From assembly GCA_030430875.1 (NCBI GenBank), contig JAUIKI010000004.1, positions 1-17,734 on the forward strand: a DNA stretch of 17,734 nt. Reading direction: 5' to 3'. The position numbers and the translations under genes are program-made. The notes beneath the pieces are model-generated. The model ran no database searches and had not been told where the DNA came from. It worked only from the letters and a program-made list of their open reading frames with translations. This document shows positions 1-7,331 of this stretch, one piece after another. This DNA is from Gammaproteobacteria bacterium. GTDB taxonomy: Bacteria > Pseudomonadota > Gammaproteobacteria > Pseudomonadales > JAUIKI01. Position 1 is the stretch's first letter, and every line of letters starts with the position of its first letter.

Positions 1-16
1 GAGAGAGAGAGAGAGA
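1..16. repeat. (GA)8 dinucleotide microsatellite
   Basis: Eight uninterrupted GA units open the window. They are followed by an AT-rich stretch and then a GTT tract, just beyond the 3' end of the shortened yggT reading frame. Such tracts are uncommon in bacterial chromosomes; this could be a contig-edge artefact or a real slippage-prone repeat. Confidence 0.9.
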
Positions 17-50
17 TATTATATAAACAAACTTTTTTATATATATTTTT

Positions 51-71
51 GTTGTTGTTGTTGTTGTTGTT
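51..71. repeat. (GTT)7 trinucleotide microsatellite
   Basis: Seven uninterrupted GTT units abut the yggT stop codon (71-73, read on the minus strand). Unit gains or losses would not shift the yggT frame because the stop comes first in the direction of translation. Confidence 0.9.
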
Positions 72-358
72 TATTTTGAAACGTATAATTTAATCTCTAA
101 GTTTAAACTCATTTGCAACCATAATATTTTAATTAAAATTACTATAGTTATGGCCGGAATATTTAAATATTGTGTACTGGGAATGAGCCGGCGAGTTGGT
201 TGTAATACAGGATTGGTAATTTTAACGATGGTTTGAACAATTGGATTGAAAAAGTTTGTTTGTGTGAGTTGTAGTAAAAAACGTAGCAGTAGAGCAAGAC
301 TAAACAAGCTTACAACAATGCCTGCTAGATAAATAATCGCTTCGGTAGTTGGTTGCAT
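71..358 (-). CDS. yggT: YggT-family membrane protein, probably 3'-truncated
   Basis: Small integral membrane protein of the YggT (Ycf19-like) family, whose function is poorly defined. The 95 residues contain one YGGT unit: a hydrophobic segment near residues 8-30, then the typical NPIVQTIVKITNPVLQPTRR stretch (about 38-57), then a second hydrophobic segment near 66-82. Gammaproteobacterial members usually have two such units and about 180-190 residues, so the second half appears missing. The last 12 or so residues (MSLNLEIKLYVSK) do not look like the family and lead into microsatellite DNA. It follows proC by 3 bases, the order seen in many Gammaproteobacteria, which supports the assignment. 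It may be a genuine short form, a decayed gene or a misassembly at the edge. Confidence 0.75.
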   Translation of the reverse strand: MQPTTEAIIYLAGIVVSLFSLALLLRFLLQLTQTNFFNPIVQTIVKITNPVLQPTRRLIPSTQYLNIPAITIVILIKILWLQMSLNLEIKLYVSK

Positions 359-361
359 AAT

Positions 362-1207
362 TTATTTACCCGATACTGAGGTTGATAATTGTACTGCTCG
401 ATTTGTGGCAGCACTGACAGCTTTTCCAAACAGCTCAATGATATCGTGTTTGAATAACACATCAAGTGCTGCTGCAGTGGTGCCACCCGGTGAAGTCACT
501 TGATCGCGTAAATTGCTGATTGTAGATGTTGAATTTGCTTTAACCATGGCAATACTGCCTTCTGCGGTTTGTGAGACCAATTTTTTGGCAAGGTCAGCAG
601 GAATTCCAGCTTCAATTGCTGCTTGAATCAGCGCTTCCATGATTAGGTAAAAATAAGCGGGTCCACTTCCAGATATAGCCGTAATTGGATCCATTAGTGC
701 TTCATGATCAATCCAAACGGTTTGTCCTACGGCAGCAAAAATAGCATCCGCCAAATCTCGGTGGTCTTGGGTTGCCATTTGAGTAGCAAATAGTGCCGAA
801 ACACCTTGATTGATTTGTGCGGGTGTATTTGGCATAGCTCTGATGCAGGGAATGTCTGAGCCAAGTAGCGTTGTGAGCATGGATGTATTAATGCCAGCTG
901 CAATGGAGATTATCAGAGGCCGATGTTCAGTAAAAGCGGGTATTAATGGTGTTAAAACCTCAACCATAATTTGTGGTTTGATAGCAAGCAAGACAGTATT
1001 AGCTTTTTCAATGGCGGTTTGATTATTTGTTAAAAAAGTCACGCCAGAATTGATCAGTTGTGGCGAGGGGTTGCTCAAATGCGGATCGCTGACAATCAGC
1101 TGACTGGCTTTAAAGCCAGTTGTGATTAATCCGTTTAGGAGAGAGCTGCCCATTTTTCCACAGCCGAGGATTGCGATGGTTGGATTTGTTGGCATGATAT
1201 GTTCCAT
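362..1207 (-). CDS. proC: Pyrroline-5-carboxylate reductase
   Basis: Catalyses the last step of proline synthesis, NAD(P)H-dependent reduction of 1-pyrroline-5-carboxylate, in the cytoplasm. The N-terminal dinucleotide-binding fold shows AILGCGKMG (residues 12-20). Further on are the family stretches AISGSGPAYFYLIMEAL and, near the C-terminus, the signature DQVTSPGGTTAAAL. The 281-residue length is slightly above the usual 270 or so. The ATG at 1195 (MPTNPTIAIL) is a good alternative start, giving 277 residues with a weak GGA element upstream, whereas the first ATG has no visible ribosome binding site. It lies between yggS and yggT on the same strand, a common grouping. A hairpin sits between yggS and this gene. 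Confidence 0.96.
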   Translation of the reverse strand: MEHIMPTNPTIAILGCGKMGSSLLNGLITTGFKASQLIVSDPHLSNPSPQLINSGVTFLTNNQTAIEKANTVLLAIKPQIMVEVLTPLIPAFTEHRPLIISIAAGINTSMLTTLLGSDIPCIRAMPNTPAQINQGVSALFATQMATQDHRDLADAIFAAVGQTVWIDHEALMDPITAISGSGPAYFYLIMEALIQAAIEAGIPADLAKKLVSQTAEGSIAMVKANSTSTISNLRDQVTSPGGTTAAALDVLFKHDIIELFGKAVSAATNRAVQLSTSVSGK

Positions 1208-1254
1208 GATAGTAGGTTGAGATCTTTATAATAGGGCCGATATTTTCGTTGCAA

Positions 1255-1273
1255 AACTGGCTAATAGCCAGTT
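1255..1273 (-). terminator. Hairpin after yggS, possible terminator
   Basis: A perfect 8-bp stem, AACTGGCT / AGCCAGTT, with a 3-base loop. On the minus strand the second arm runs into TTTT and then GC, so the U-tract is short. It lies about 40 bases past the yggS stop and before proC, so it could attenuate rather than fully stop transcription. Confidence 0.45.
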
Positions 1274-1310
1274 ATTACCTGTATTTTGTCTCTTTATCTG
1301 ACTTTTTTAG

Positions 1311-2048
1311 TCATTCTTTCTTTGATTGCTCTTTCATTGTAAAGGTACCAGGTTGTTTTTTCACATGTCTTGGCCCAAAAATTGCTGTTCCAATGCGAAC
1401 TATTGTCGAACCTTCAGCGATTGCCGCTTCCAAGTCGTGGCTCATGCCAATTGATAAGGTATCAAGTGTTGGGTGATTTTTTTTGAGCGTTTGCAAATGC
1501 TGACTTATTTTAGTAATGGTTTGACGTTGTTGATCAAAATCTGAGAGTTGTTTGGGTATCGCCATTAATCCGCGTAGTCGGATGTTTGGCAGCACTTTAA
1601 CCTGTTCAATTAAGTCTTGCGCGTTGATTAAAGGTATGCCTGACTTCGAGATTTCTTCACTAATATTAATTTGAATACATGCATTAATTGGTGGCAGGCC
1701 AGCTGGCCGTTGGTCATTGATACGTTTGGCTGTTTTAAATTGATCTAACGTATGGACCCAGTCGAAGTTCTCAGCAATATGTCGTGTCTTATTCGATTGA
1801 ATTGGACCAATGAAATGCCAGGTAATAGAGTGATGTTTGAGTTGATGAATTTTTTCTAAGGCTTCTTGAATATAATTTTCACCAAAATGACGAACACCTT
1901 GTTGGTACGCTTTTTCAATGGATTCAGTCGGTTGTGTTTTGCTAACCGCCATCAATATCACACTTTCCGCAGTTCTGTTGTATAAGTTTTCAGCATTACG
2001 AATCCTCTCACAAACGATTTTTAGATTCTCTGCTATGCTTTTAGTCAT
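1311..2048 (-). CDS. yggS: PLP homeostasis protein YggS
   Basis: Pyridoxal-phosphate-binding protein of the YggS/PROSC (COG0325) family, which handles vitamin B6 balance and has no known classical enzyme activity. The single barrel domain covers nearly all 245 residues. The PLP-binding lysine is Lys37 in LMAVSKTQP. Other family marks are FGENYIQEA, WHFIGPIQSNK, RGLMAIP, the phosphate-binding stretch SIGMSHDLEAAI and the C-terminal RIGTAIFG. Length is close to the usual 230-odd residues, with a lysine- and glutamate-rich tail. It is divergent from pilT across about 207 bases, as in Pseudomonas and relatives, and upstream of proC-yggT. Confidence 0.96.
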   Translation of the reverse strand: MTKSIAENLKIVCERIRNAENLYNRTAESVILMAVSKTQPTESIEKAYQQGVRHFGENYIQEALEKIHQLKHHSITWHFIGPIQSNKTRHIAENFDWVHTLDQFKTAKRINDQRPAGLPPINACIQINISEEISKSGIPLINAQDLIEQVKVLPNIRLRGLMAIPKQLSDFDQQRQTITKISQHLQTLKKNHPTLDTLSIGMSHDLEAAIAEGSTIVRIGTAIFGPRHVKKQPGTFTMKEQSKKE

Positions 2049-2255
2049 ATTGAGGCTTTTTTAGTGGAAGAAAACACTGGAAAATTAGGCCATATAAAAG
2101 AGTTCTATTCAATTAGAAATGATCACCAGGTTTTTTTGTAATAGGTGCAAAATTAAGAATATTGTAACAGCAAAACAAATGTTTTAGCAGTTTGTTGCTG
2201 GGCGTAAACAGTAAATTGATAGGAATAGAAAAAATTATTAGCATGAGGAGATAAT

Positions 2256-3293
2256 ATGGATATTACAGAATTGCTTGCTTTTGCTGTTGATAAAGGTGCC
2301 TCAGATTTGCATCTATCAGCTGGTATGCCGCCAATGATTCGTATTGATGGTGATATTCGAAAAATTGACTTGCCCATTATGGAGCATAAAGAAATCTATG
2401 CGCTGATTTACGATGTGATGAATGATAAACAGCGAAAACAATTTGAAAAAGAGCTAGAAACTGATTTTTCGGTAAATATTCCTCAGATTGCCCGGTTTCG
2501 TGTGAATGCATTTAATCATAGTCGTGGTGTGGGTGCGGCATTTCGAACGATCCCATCATCTGTGCTCTCTATGGAAGAACTTGGTTTGGGTCAAATATTT
2601 TCAGAAATCGTATCAGTGCCCAATGGATTGATTTTAGTGACAGGTCCTACAGGTTCAGGGAAAAGTACAACACTTGCCGCATTGATCGATTTTCTCAATG
2701 AGAACACCAAACAGCATATTTTAACCATTGAAGATCCGATTGAGTTTTTGCACGTCAGCAAAAACAGCTTGGTTAATCAGCGTGAGGTACATCGAGATAC
2801 ACTAGGGTTTAGACAAGCATTGCGTTCAGCATTGCGTGAAGATCCTGATGTGATTTTAGTCGGTGAGATGCGTGATATTGAAACTATTCGGTTAGCGTTG
2901 ACGGCAGCTGAAACTGGCCATGTGGTGTTTGCAACATTACATACTAATTCGGCGTCAAAAAGCATTGACCGAATTATTGACGCATTTGGTGCTGAAGAAA
3001 AAGCCATGGTTCGAACAATGTTGTCTGAGTCATTGCAGGCAATAATCTCACAGACTTTGCTAAAGAAAAAAAATGGAGGTCGTGTTGCGGCGAGAGAAAT
3101 TTTGCGAGCAACTCCAGCTATTCGTAATTTGATCCGCGAAGATAAAATTGCTCAGATGTATTCAATTATTCAGACGAGTGCAAGTCTTGGTATGCAGACA
3201 ATGGATCAATCATTACAACAGTTGGTGAAAACGGGTGTGATTGCAAAAGAAGCGGCGAAAGATAAAGCAAAATCACCAGAAATTTTTTATTAA
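2256..3293 (+). CDS. pilT: Type IV pilus retraction ATPase PilT
   Basis: Hexameric cytoplasmic ATPase that depolymerises type IV pili for twitching motility and DNA uptake. N-terminal PAS-like domain (residues 1-100), then a RecA-like ATPase core: Walker A GPTGSGKST (130-138), Asp box TIEDPIEF (157-164), Walker B VILVGEMRD (199-207) and His box ETGHVVFATLHTNS (219-232). The retraction-linked motif AIRNLIRE (288-295) is intact. The 345-residue length matches the family. The start is set by a strong AGGAG six bases before ATG. pilU follows after a 60-base gap, the usual arrangement. It is divergent from yggS. Confidence 0.98.
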   Translation: MDITELLAFAVDKGASDLHLSAGMPPMIRIDGDIRKIDLPIMEHKEIYALIYDVMNDKQRKQFEKELETDFSVNIPQIARFRVNAFNHSRGVGAAFRTIPSSVLSMEELGLGQIFSEIVSVPNGLILVTGPTGSGKSTTLAALIDFLNENTKQHILTIEDPIEFLHVSKNSLVNQREVHRDTLGFRQALRSALREDPDVILVGEMRDIETIRLALTAAETGHVVFATLHTNSASKSIDRIIDAFGAEEKAMVRTMLSESLQAIISQTLLKKKNGGRVAAREILRATPAIRNLIREDKIAQMYSIIQTSASLGMQTMDQSLQQLVKTGVIAKEAAKDKAKSPEIFY

Positions 3294-3353
3294 ATTTTGA
3301 GACCATTGACTTTTATTGCAATAGTCTCATTTTATGCATGGAAGGATATGAAA

Positions 3354-4466
3354 ATGGAGATAAATAATTTTTTAGAAAAAATGGTGGAATGTAGGGCATC
3401 TGATTTATTTATCACCGTTGGTCGATCACCGAGCTTTAAGGTGAATGGTGTTATAGAGCCTATTGATGATTGTGCTCTGTCTGAAGAGCAAGTATCTGAT
3501 ATGGTGAATAGTATCATGACAGATGAGCAGAGGGATAAATTTCACCAATCACATGAGTGTAATTTTGCTATTAACTTACATGGCAAAGAACGGTTTCGTG
3601 TCAGTGCTTTTTACCAACGAAATCAGATGGCTATGGTTTTAAGAAGAATTGAATCAAAGATTCCAACATTTGATGAGCTGCATTTACCAAACGTTTTGCA
3701 AGAACTCGCCATGACAAAGCGTGGTTTGATATTATTTGTTGGTGCAACTGGAACGGGTAAATCAACGTCATTGGCCGCCATGGTTGGATGTCGGAATCAA
3801 GAGTCTACTGGACATATTGTTACCATTGAAGATCCAATTGAATATGTCCATCAACATCAGGGCTGTATCATTACTCAGCGCGAAGTTGGAATTGATACGG
3901 AATCATTTGAAATAGCGCTAAAAAACACCTTACGTCAGGCGCCGGATGTGATATTGATTGGTGAGATTAGATCTCGAACTACCATGGAGCATGCGATCAG
4001 TTTTTCTGAAACAGGCCATTTATGTTTAGCAACATTGCATGCTAATAATGCGAATCAAGCATTGGATCGTATTATGCATTTTTTTCCACAAGATCAGCAT
4101 CAGCAAATGTGGATGGATTTGTCGCTTAATTTAAAAGCTATTATCGCTCAGTCGTTGATTCCTACAGTGGATGGCCATAATAGATGTCCTGCCGTTGAAG
4201 TTATGATCAATACACCATTAATTGCAGATTTAATTCGTCGTGGCGATATACCACAAATCAAAGAGGTGATGGCTCAATCCAATGAGTATGGCATGCAAAC
4301 ATTTGATCAATCATTATTTGCTTTATATAAGGCTGGCCAAATTAGTTTTGATCATGCAATGTCGCATGCTGATTCAGCAAATGATTTACGTTTGATGATA
4401 AAACTTGCTGATGAAAACCGTGCAGTGCTTTTATCTGAATCTGCCAAAAAACTTTCTCTGCAGTAA
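3354..4466 (+). CDS. pilU: PilT-like retraction ATPase PilU
   Basis: Accessory retraction ATPase that works with PilT. I chose the ATG at 3354 (MEINNFLEKMVECRASDLF) because GGAAGGA lies seven bases upstream and the protein start then matches PilU; a longer open frame from a TTG at 3297 has no family similarity at its N-terminus. The resulting 370 residues show Walker A GATGTGKST (130-138), TIEDPIEY (157-164), Walker B VILIGEIR (199-206) and His box ETGHLCLATLHANN (219-232). The C-terminal tail past residue 340 is of the PilU type. It is presumably co-transcribed with pilT. No clear terminator is visible in the 151 bases that follow. Confidence 0.96.
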   Translation: MEINNFLEKMVECRASDLFITVGRSPSFKVNGVIEPIDDCALSEEQVSDMVNSIMTDEQRDKFHQSHECNFAINLHGKERFRVSAFYQRNQMAMVLRRIESKIPTFDELHLPNVLQELAMTKRGLILFVGATGTGKSTSLAAMVGCRNQESTGHIVTIEDPIEYVHQHQGCIITQREVGIDTESFEIALKNTLRQAPDVILIGEIRSRTTMEHAISFSETGHLCLATLHANNANQALDRIMHFFPQDQHQQMWMDLSLNLKAIIAQSLIPTVDGHNRCPAVEVMINTPLIADLIRRGDIPQIKEVMAQSNEYGMQTFDQSLFALYKAGQISFDHAMSHADSANDLRLMIKLADENRAVLLSESAKKLSLQ

Positions 4467-4617
4467 CAGAAGATAAAGAGATAACTTTAGTTAAGATTTA
4501 TGTGATTCTACTAGTTGTTGAAATCTCGGTAGTTTTATTGTTAATTTTTTGTCATTTTGAGGTAGAATGCCTGGAGTGATGTTTTTTATTACATTAATAT
4601 GATGAGATTAATTTTCT

Positions 4618-5151
4618 ATGATGAGAAAATTTTTGGTAGCAATTACGTTTTTTATCGTCAGCACTCAATTGCAGGCTAATGCACATCAGTTTTATTTTGA
4701 CATGATGGATGGAAGTACACTCAAATTTTCCGAATTGTCGGGTAAAGTAGTTTTGGTTGTAAACACAGCATCACAGTGTGGGTTTGCTCCTCAATATCGT
4801 GATTTGCAGATGCTTTATGATATGTACAAAGACAAAGGTCTGGTTGTTATTGCTGTGCCATCAGATGATTTTGGACAAGAGTTTTCATTGGAAACGGAGG
4901 TGCAGGAATTTGCTAAAGAGGAATTTTTAGTCGCATTTCCATTGACGCAAATTACTCAGATAAAAGGTGAAAATGCACATCCTTTTTATCGATGGGCAGG
5001 TGATCAGGCAGGTTTTTTTGGTTCACCTAAGTGGAATTTCCATAAATATTTATTAGATAAGAAAGGTAATTTTGTGACATGGTTTTCTACAACAACACGA
5101 CCTAGTTCACAGAAAATCATCGATGCTATTGAGACTGAATTGGCAAAATAA
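4618..5151 (+). CDS. Exported glutathione-peroxidase-like thiol peroxidase
   Basis: Thioredoxin-fold peroxidase of the GPX/BtuE family, expected to reduce peroxides with thiol reductants. Residues 1-22 form a signal peptide (charged start, hydrophobic core, cleavage probably near LQANA-HQ), so the mature protein is likely periplasmic. The catalytic cysteine is Cys54 in NTASQCGFAPQY; Trp139-Asn140 (KWNFHKYLL) complete two more tetrad positions. The usual NQFG glutamine region reads PSDDFGQE (81-88), so the Gln of the classical tetrad is Asp84. I believe this PSxDFG form recurs in secreted bacterial relatives. Start is ATG-ATG; either may be used. Before the island arrived it was convergent with the FAD oxidoreductase, about 170 bases apart. 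Confidence 0.9.
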   Translation: MMRKFLVAITFFIVSTQLQANAHQFYFDMMDGSTLKFSELSGKVVLVVNTASQCGFAPQYRDLQMLYDMYKDKGLVVIAVPSDDFGQEFSLETEVQEFAKEEFLVAFPLTQITQIKGENAHPFYRWAGDQAGFFGSPKWNFHKYLLDKKGNFVTWFSTTTRPSSQKIIDAIETELAK

Positions 5152-5331
5152 AAGGGTATATTCTAATGGATTTTTATGATGAGTAATGTGATTAAAGTAA
5201 AGTGGAGCGCAAATTAATAGATAAAGTGAAGCTAGCTGTGATTGTGGTAGCTGGTTGATTTTTTAATGCAGCAATGAGCTTCCTGCTATTTTCTTGCTAT
5301 TGTAAAAATCCATTCTGATCAGGCGATCGAA
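5152..5331. other. Host intergenic DNA with orphaned gene end
   Basis: The region between the peroxidase gene and the island has no open frame of note. Positions 5319-5331 on the minus strand still carry the original last codons (N-S-I-A-stop) of the FAD oxidoreductase that now sits 6.2 kb away. This is seen by joining 5339 to 11554: the frame reads through EIL-NSIA and stops. Confidence 0.8.
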
Positions 5332-5339
5332 TTCAATAT
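5332..5339. repeat. Target-site duplication, left copy (TTCAATAT)
   Basis: An 8-bp direct repeat that directly abuts the GGGG left end of the island and is identical to 11546-11553. IS1595-family elements are known to make 8-bp duplications, so length and placement both fit. Confidence 0.92.
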
Positions 5340-5579
5340 GGGGCTGACCCAGATAACTACCTTAAGTATTGTTTAACCCATCTTTTTAATTGTACTAATT
5401 GATCTTTTGGATCACTTCCATGCTTCTCTTTCACAAAAGATAAACCCAGCTTTTGATAGGTGTCTCTACTGACCTCTATGTTTTGACATATTTGTTAGCC
5501 ATATTTATGCAACCTGTTCGATTCTGCACTTTTGGCACAGAGGGTAATTATTGGTCAACTCAGAGATTTTCTCTTTCAT
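5340..5579 (-). pseudogene. IS transposase relic at left end of island
   Basis: The outer end, GGGGCTGACCCAGATA, is intact and abuts the duplication. On the minus strand there are broken frames. A 24-codon piece from an ATG at 5579 reads MKEKISELTNNYPLCQKC, a zinc-ribbon start. A shift of frame continues it as SNRLHKYG-stop-QICQN. The frame 5494-5357 gives 45 codons ending QLVQLKRWVKQYLR, with the stop at 5357-5359 next to the terminal repeat, as in real insertion sequences. The catalytic middle is gone. The inner end of the element is not found. Zinc ribbons of this kind occur in IS1595 and IS1 transposases; I favour IS1595 because of the terminus. Confidence 0.65.
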
Positions 5580-5615
5580 CTGAGAAAACGAAGTACCGTA
5601 CAAATAGAAAGCTGT

Positions 5616-6101
5616 TTAGGTAGAACCTTGCCAGTAACTATAAACTTTACCGGTGCCTTGGGTGAGCCGATCAAGTTCACTGTAGACATGGTTTGAGTCA
5701 CTATTTTCATAAGCCTCGGCGTCCAAGTCGGTACTATTTAAGTAAATGGCCAATCCCTCTAATGAGCCAAACTCAATTTCAGAATTGGTGGCTTCTATTT
5801 TAATTTTTGAGCCCTTTGGCACACCCATTTTCTCGAGCGAAGACTTGATAAGTTCGACCGTTTCATCGTTCGAATTATTAACTTGAATTTCTACATCGCA
5901 ATACTCGATTTCTCCTGTTTGGGATTGAAGAGTGCCACCACCAGAAACCTCCCCTGCTGCGTTTTTTGCTAGAATTACATCAAGGGGATCTTCGTAAATT
6001 TCGCTTCGATGCATTGGCTGAATACGAGCGTTTATAGTGACCACAATAAATTGAGTTTCAACTTCCACTTTCTTTTCCTTTTTCTTGAATAACCCGAACA
6101 A
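5616..6101 (-). CDS. Cassette protein of unknown function
   Basis: I do not recognise this 161-residue protein. It starts with a basic segment (LFKKKEKK), then reads as a mixed alpha/beta domain rich in acidic residues, with no signal peptide, membrane segment or enzyme motif I can name. The start is TTG at 6101, decided by a strong AAGGAG eight bases upstream; no ATG in frame would keep the N-terminus. It follows a short attC-like hairpin (6119-6162) and is the last minus-strand cassette. The 36 bases between its stop and the IS relic hold no recognisable attC, so its own recombination site was probably lost when the relic end was joined. Confidence 0.75.
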   Translation of the reverse strand: MFGLFKKKEKKVEVETQFIVVTINARIQPMHRSEIYEDPLDVILAKNAAGEVSGGGTLQSQTGEIEYCDVEIQVNNSNDETVELIKSSLEKMGVPKGSKIKIEATNSEIEFGSLEGLAIYLNSTDLDAEAYENSDSNHVYSELDRLTQGTGKVYSYWQGST

Positions 6102-6118
6102 TGCTCGATCTCCTTGTG

Positions 6119-6162
6119 TGGCTAACGTCTAGCGTAACCGGGTGGCGACGGTTGACGTTGAT
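6119..6162 (-). other. Short attC-like hairpin
   Basis: On the minus strand: CAACGTC, then AACCG, a short loop, CGGTT, an unpaired ACGCTA, then GACGTTAGCC. AACGTC pairs with GACGTT and AACCG with CGGTT, and the unpaired side bulge resembles attC layout (R''-L''-loop-L'-R'). It sits 8 bases after the zinc-ribbon gene and ends in GTTAGCC just before the next cassette's ribosome site, exactly where an attC belongs. At about 44 bases it is shorter than usual attC sites. Confidence 0.55.
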
Positions 6163-6169
6163 TTCAAAT

Positions 6170-6694
6170 TCACTCAGTAAATTTCAAAATGCCAAGAAAA
6201 ATTGCATTAATAAACTCAAAGCGGCTAGGGCCCTGTGAAGGGTCAATAGCAAGCTGCGCTTCATGTTGTGCTTTTGCCTCTGCAAGAGCGGCAGCATATT
6301 TACTTTGATTCTGAGAAGCTGTCTCTCGCCACTTCTCCATGAAAATTTGTATTTTATCTAACTCACCTGAGTCCAACCAAACACCGTGATTGGATGGACA
6401 GGTATTTATAATAATTCCCGATGAATATTGATAATTAACGGGTGGCATAACCTCATTACATTTAGGACACGATAGGTTCCGATCGTTTTCTGAGTTATGA
6501 ATTCCTGGCTTATCAATTTCATTTGTTATTGATTCAATGTATTCGTTTGACCACGATTGTTCTTTGGTTTTAACAATATGTGTTAATTCTGAATAATCGA
6601 GCCAGATACCCAAACATGAATTGCACGAATCGATAGTGACACCTTCATACGCCACTGCTTTTAGTGAACCACATCCGTTTACACAATTGACCAT
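6170..6694 (-). CDS. Twin TFIIB-type zinc-ribbon protein
   Basis: A 174-residue cassette protein with two zinc-ribbon modules of the zf-TFIIB (COG3809-like) kind. Module 1: Cys4, Cys8, Cys24, Cys27 followed by GIWLDYSEL (29-37). Module 2: Cys76 and Cys79 (CPKC), Cys99, and His103 where the fourth cysteine is expected, followed by GVWLDSGEL (104-112). The GxWLDxxEL tail after the second cysteine pair is the mark of the family. The C-terminal third (about 115-160) is helical, rich in Ala, Gln and Lys. No signal peptide. Function of the family is unclear; nucleic-acid or protein binding is an inference. It is flanked by attC-type sites on both sides. Confidence 0.85.
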   Translation of the reverse strand: MVNCVNGCGSLKAVAYEGVTIDSCNSCLGIWLDYSELTHIVKTKEQSWSNEYIESITNEIDKPGIHNSENDRNLSCPKCNEVMPPVNYQYSSGIIINTCPSNHGVWLDSGELDKIQIFMEKWRETASQNQSKYAAALAEAKAQHEAQLAIDPSQGPSRFEFINAIFLGILKFTE

Positions 6695-6723
6695 ATTATT
6701 AACTTCTCATCTGTTGTTTTGAA

Positions 6724-6810
6724 ATATAACGCTTCGCATCACCGGCAGCAAAAAGCAGAGCGACGAGGAGTGGCGCTTTTTTACTGTCCGAGTGTATGCG
6801 ATTATTAGCA
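6724..6810 (-). other. attC recombination site, minus orientation
   Basis: Lies directly after the stop of the 6815-7177 gene. On the minus strand the left arm CGCATACACTCGGACAG pairs with an arm whose complement is CGCATCACCGGCAG, and the site ends in GCGTTATAT (R' core, 6724-6732). The R'' core is TAATAAT, weaker than the AAC consensus. Extra-helical mismatches and an AGCG...CGCT-containing loop are typical. About 87 bases long. Confidence 0.8.
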
Positions 6811-6814
6811 TTTA

Positions 6815-7177
6815 TTAGCTTTTCTCATAATTAATATAATCGATCTCGAAATCGTCTTTTAAGTTTAGTATTGGTAAGATGAAAAGCAATTTTGGCTTAA
6901 CATATACTTGAGCATACCTGCCTTTATCGAAAGCAAAAATAACTTCCCATTGAGTGAAAGTATAGTTCGTATCAACTTTTTTGAAACTTCCAGCCAGTAA
7001 GGAGTTTGGAAGACCAAACTCAGCTAAAGAAGACTCACTCGAAAGTACTTGGGTGATTTGATTTCTTGCAAATCCTTCTGCTAGATCATGCTGCCTTTCA
7101 AGGTCAACTAGCGCCAGAATAGGTAACATAACAAGTACTGCGACTAGTAAAAAAACATGTTTCCTACGTATTAACAT
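6815..7177 (-). CDS. Small membrane-anchored cassette protein, unknown
   Basis: Unrecognised 120-residue protein. Residues 1-7 are basic (MLIRRKH) and 8-24 form one hydrophobic segment, so it is either a signal anchor or an uncleaved signal; the remaining 95 residues would lie outside the cytoplasm and include a beta-rich stretch (YTFTQWEVIFAFDKGRYAQV, about 72-91). No cysteines or motifs suggest an enzyme. The ATG start has GGTGA seven bases upstream. An attC follows at once on the same strand, so this is a complete one-gene cassette at its 3' side; the 5' side (7178-7331) has no clear core site. Confidence 0.75.
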   Translation of the reverse strand: MLIRRKHVFLLVAVLVMLPILALVDLERQHDLAEGFARNQITQVLSSESSLAEFGLPNSLLAGSFKKVDTNYTFTQWEVIFAFDKGRYAQVYVKPKLLFILPILNLKDDFEIDYINYEKS

Positions 7178-7331
7178 GATTTGTCACCGATAGCTGACTT
7201 GATCCTCATTGGTAAAGAAAAATAGTTCTTATCATTTAATAAGCGTCCTATTGGACAAGTTGCGTCATATAGCCGATCATCCTGTGCTGCAGCTCGCTCT
7301 TCGTCGCTCGACTGTAGGGGGCCACGCCAGC

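Noticed and set aside
51..71. GTT tract as a CRISPR-like repeat
   Set aside because: It is a plain trinucleotide run without spacers.
2167..2199. CAGCAA...TTGCTG inverted repeat upstream of pilT
   Set aside because: Six-base arms with a 21-base loop are weak and have no supporting context.
3297..3353. Longer PilU reading frame from a TTG
   Set aside because: The extra 19 residues are not PilU-like, and the ATG at 3354 has a well-placed GGAAGGA.
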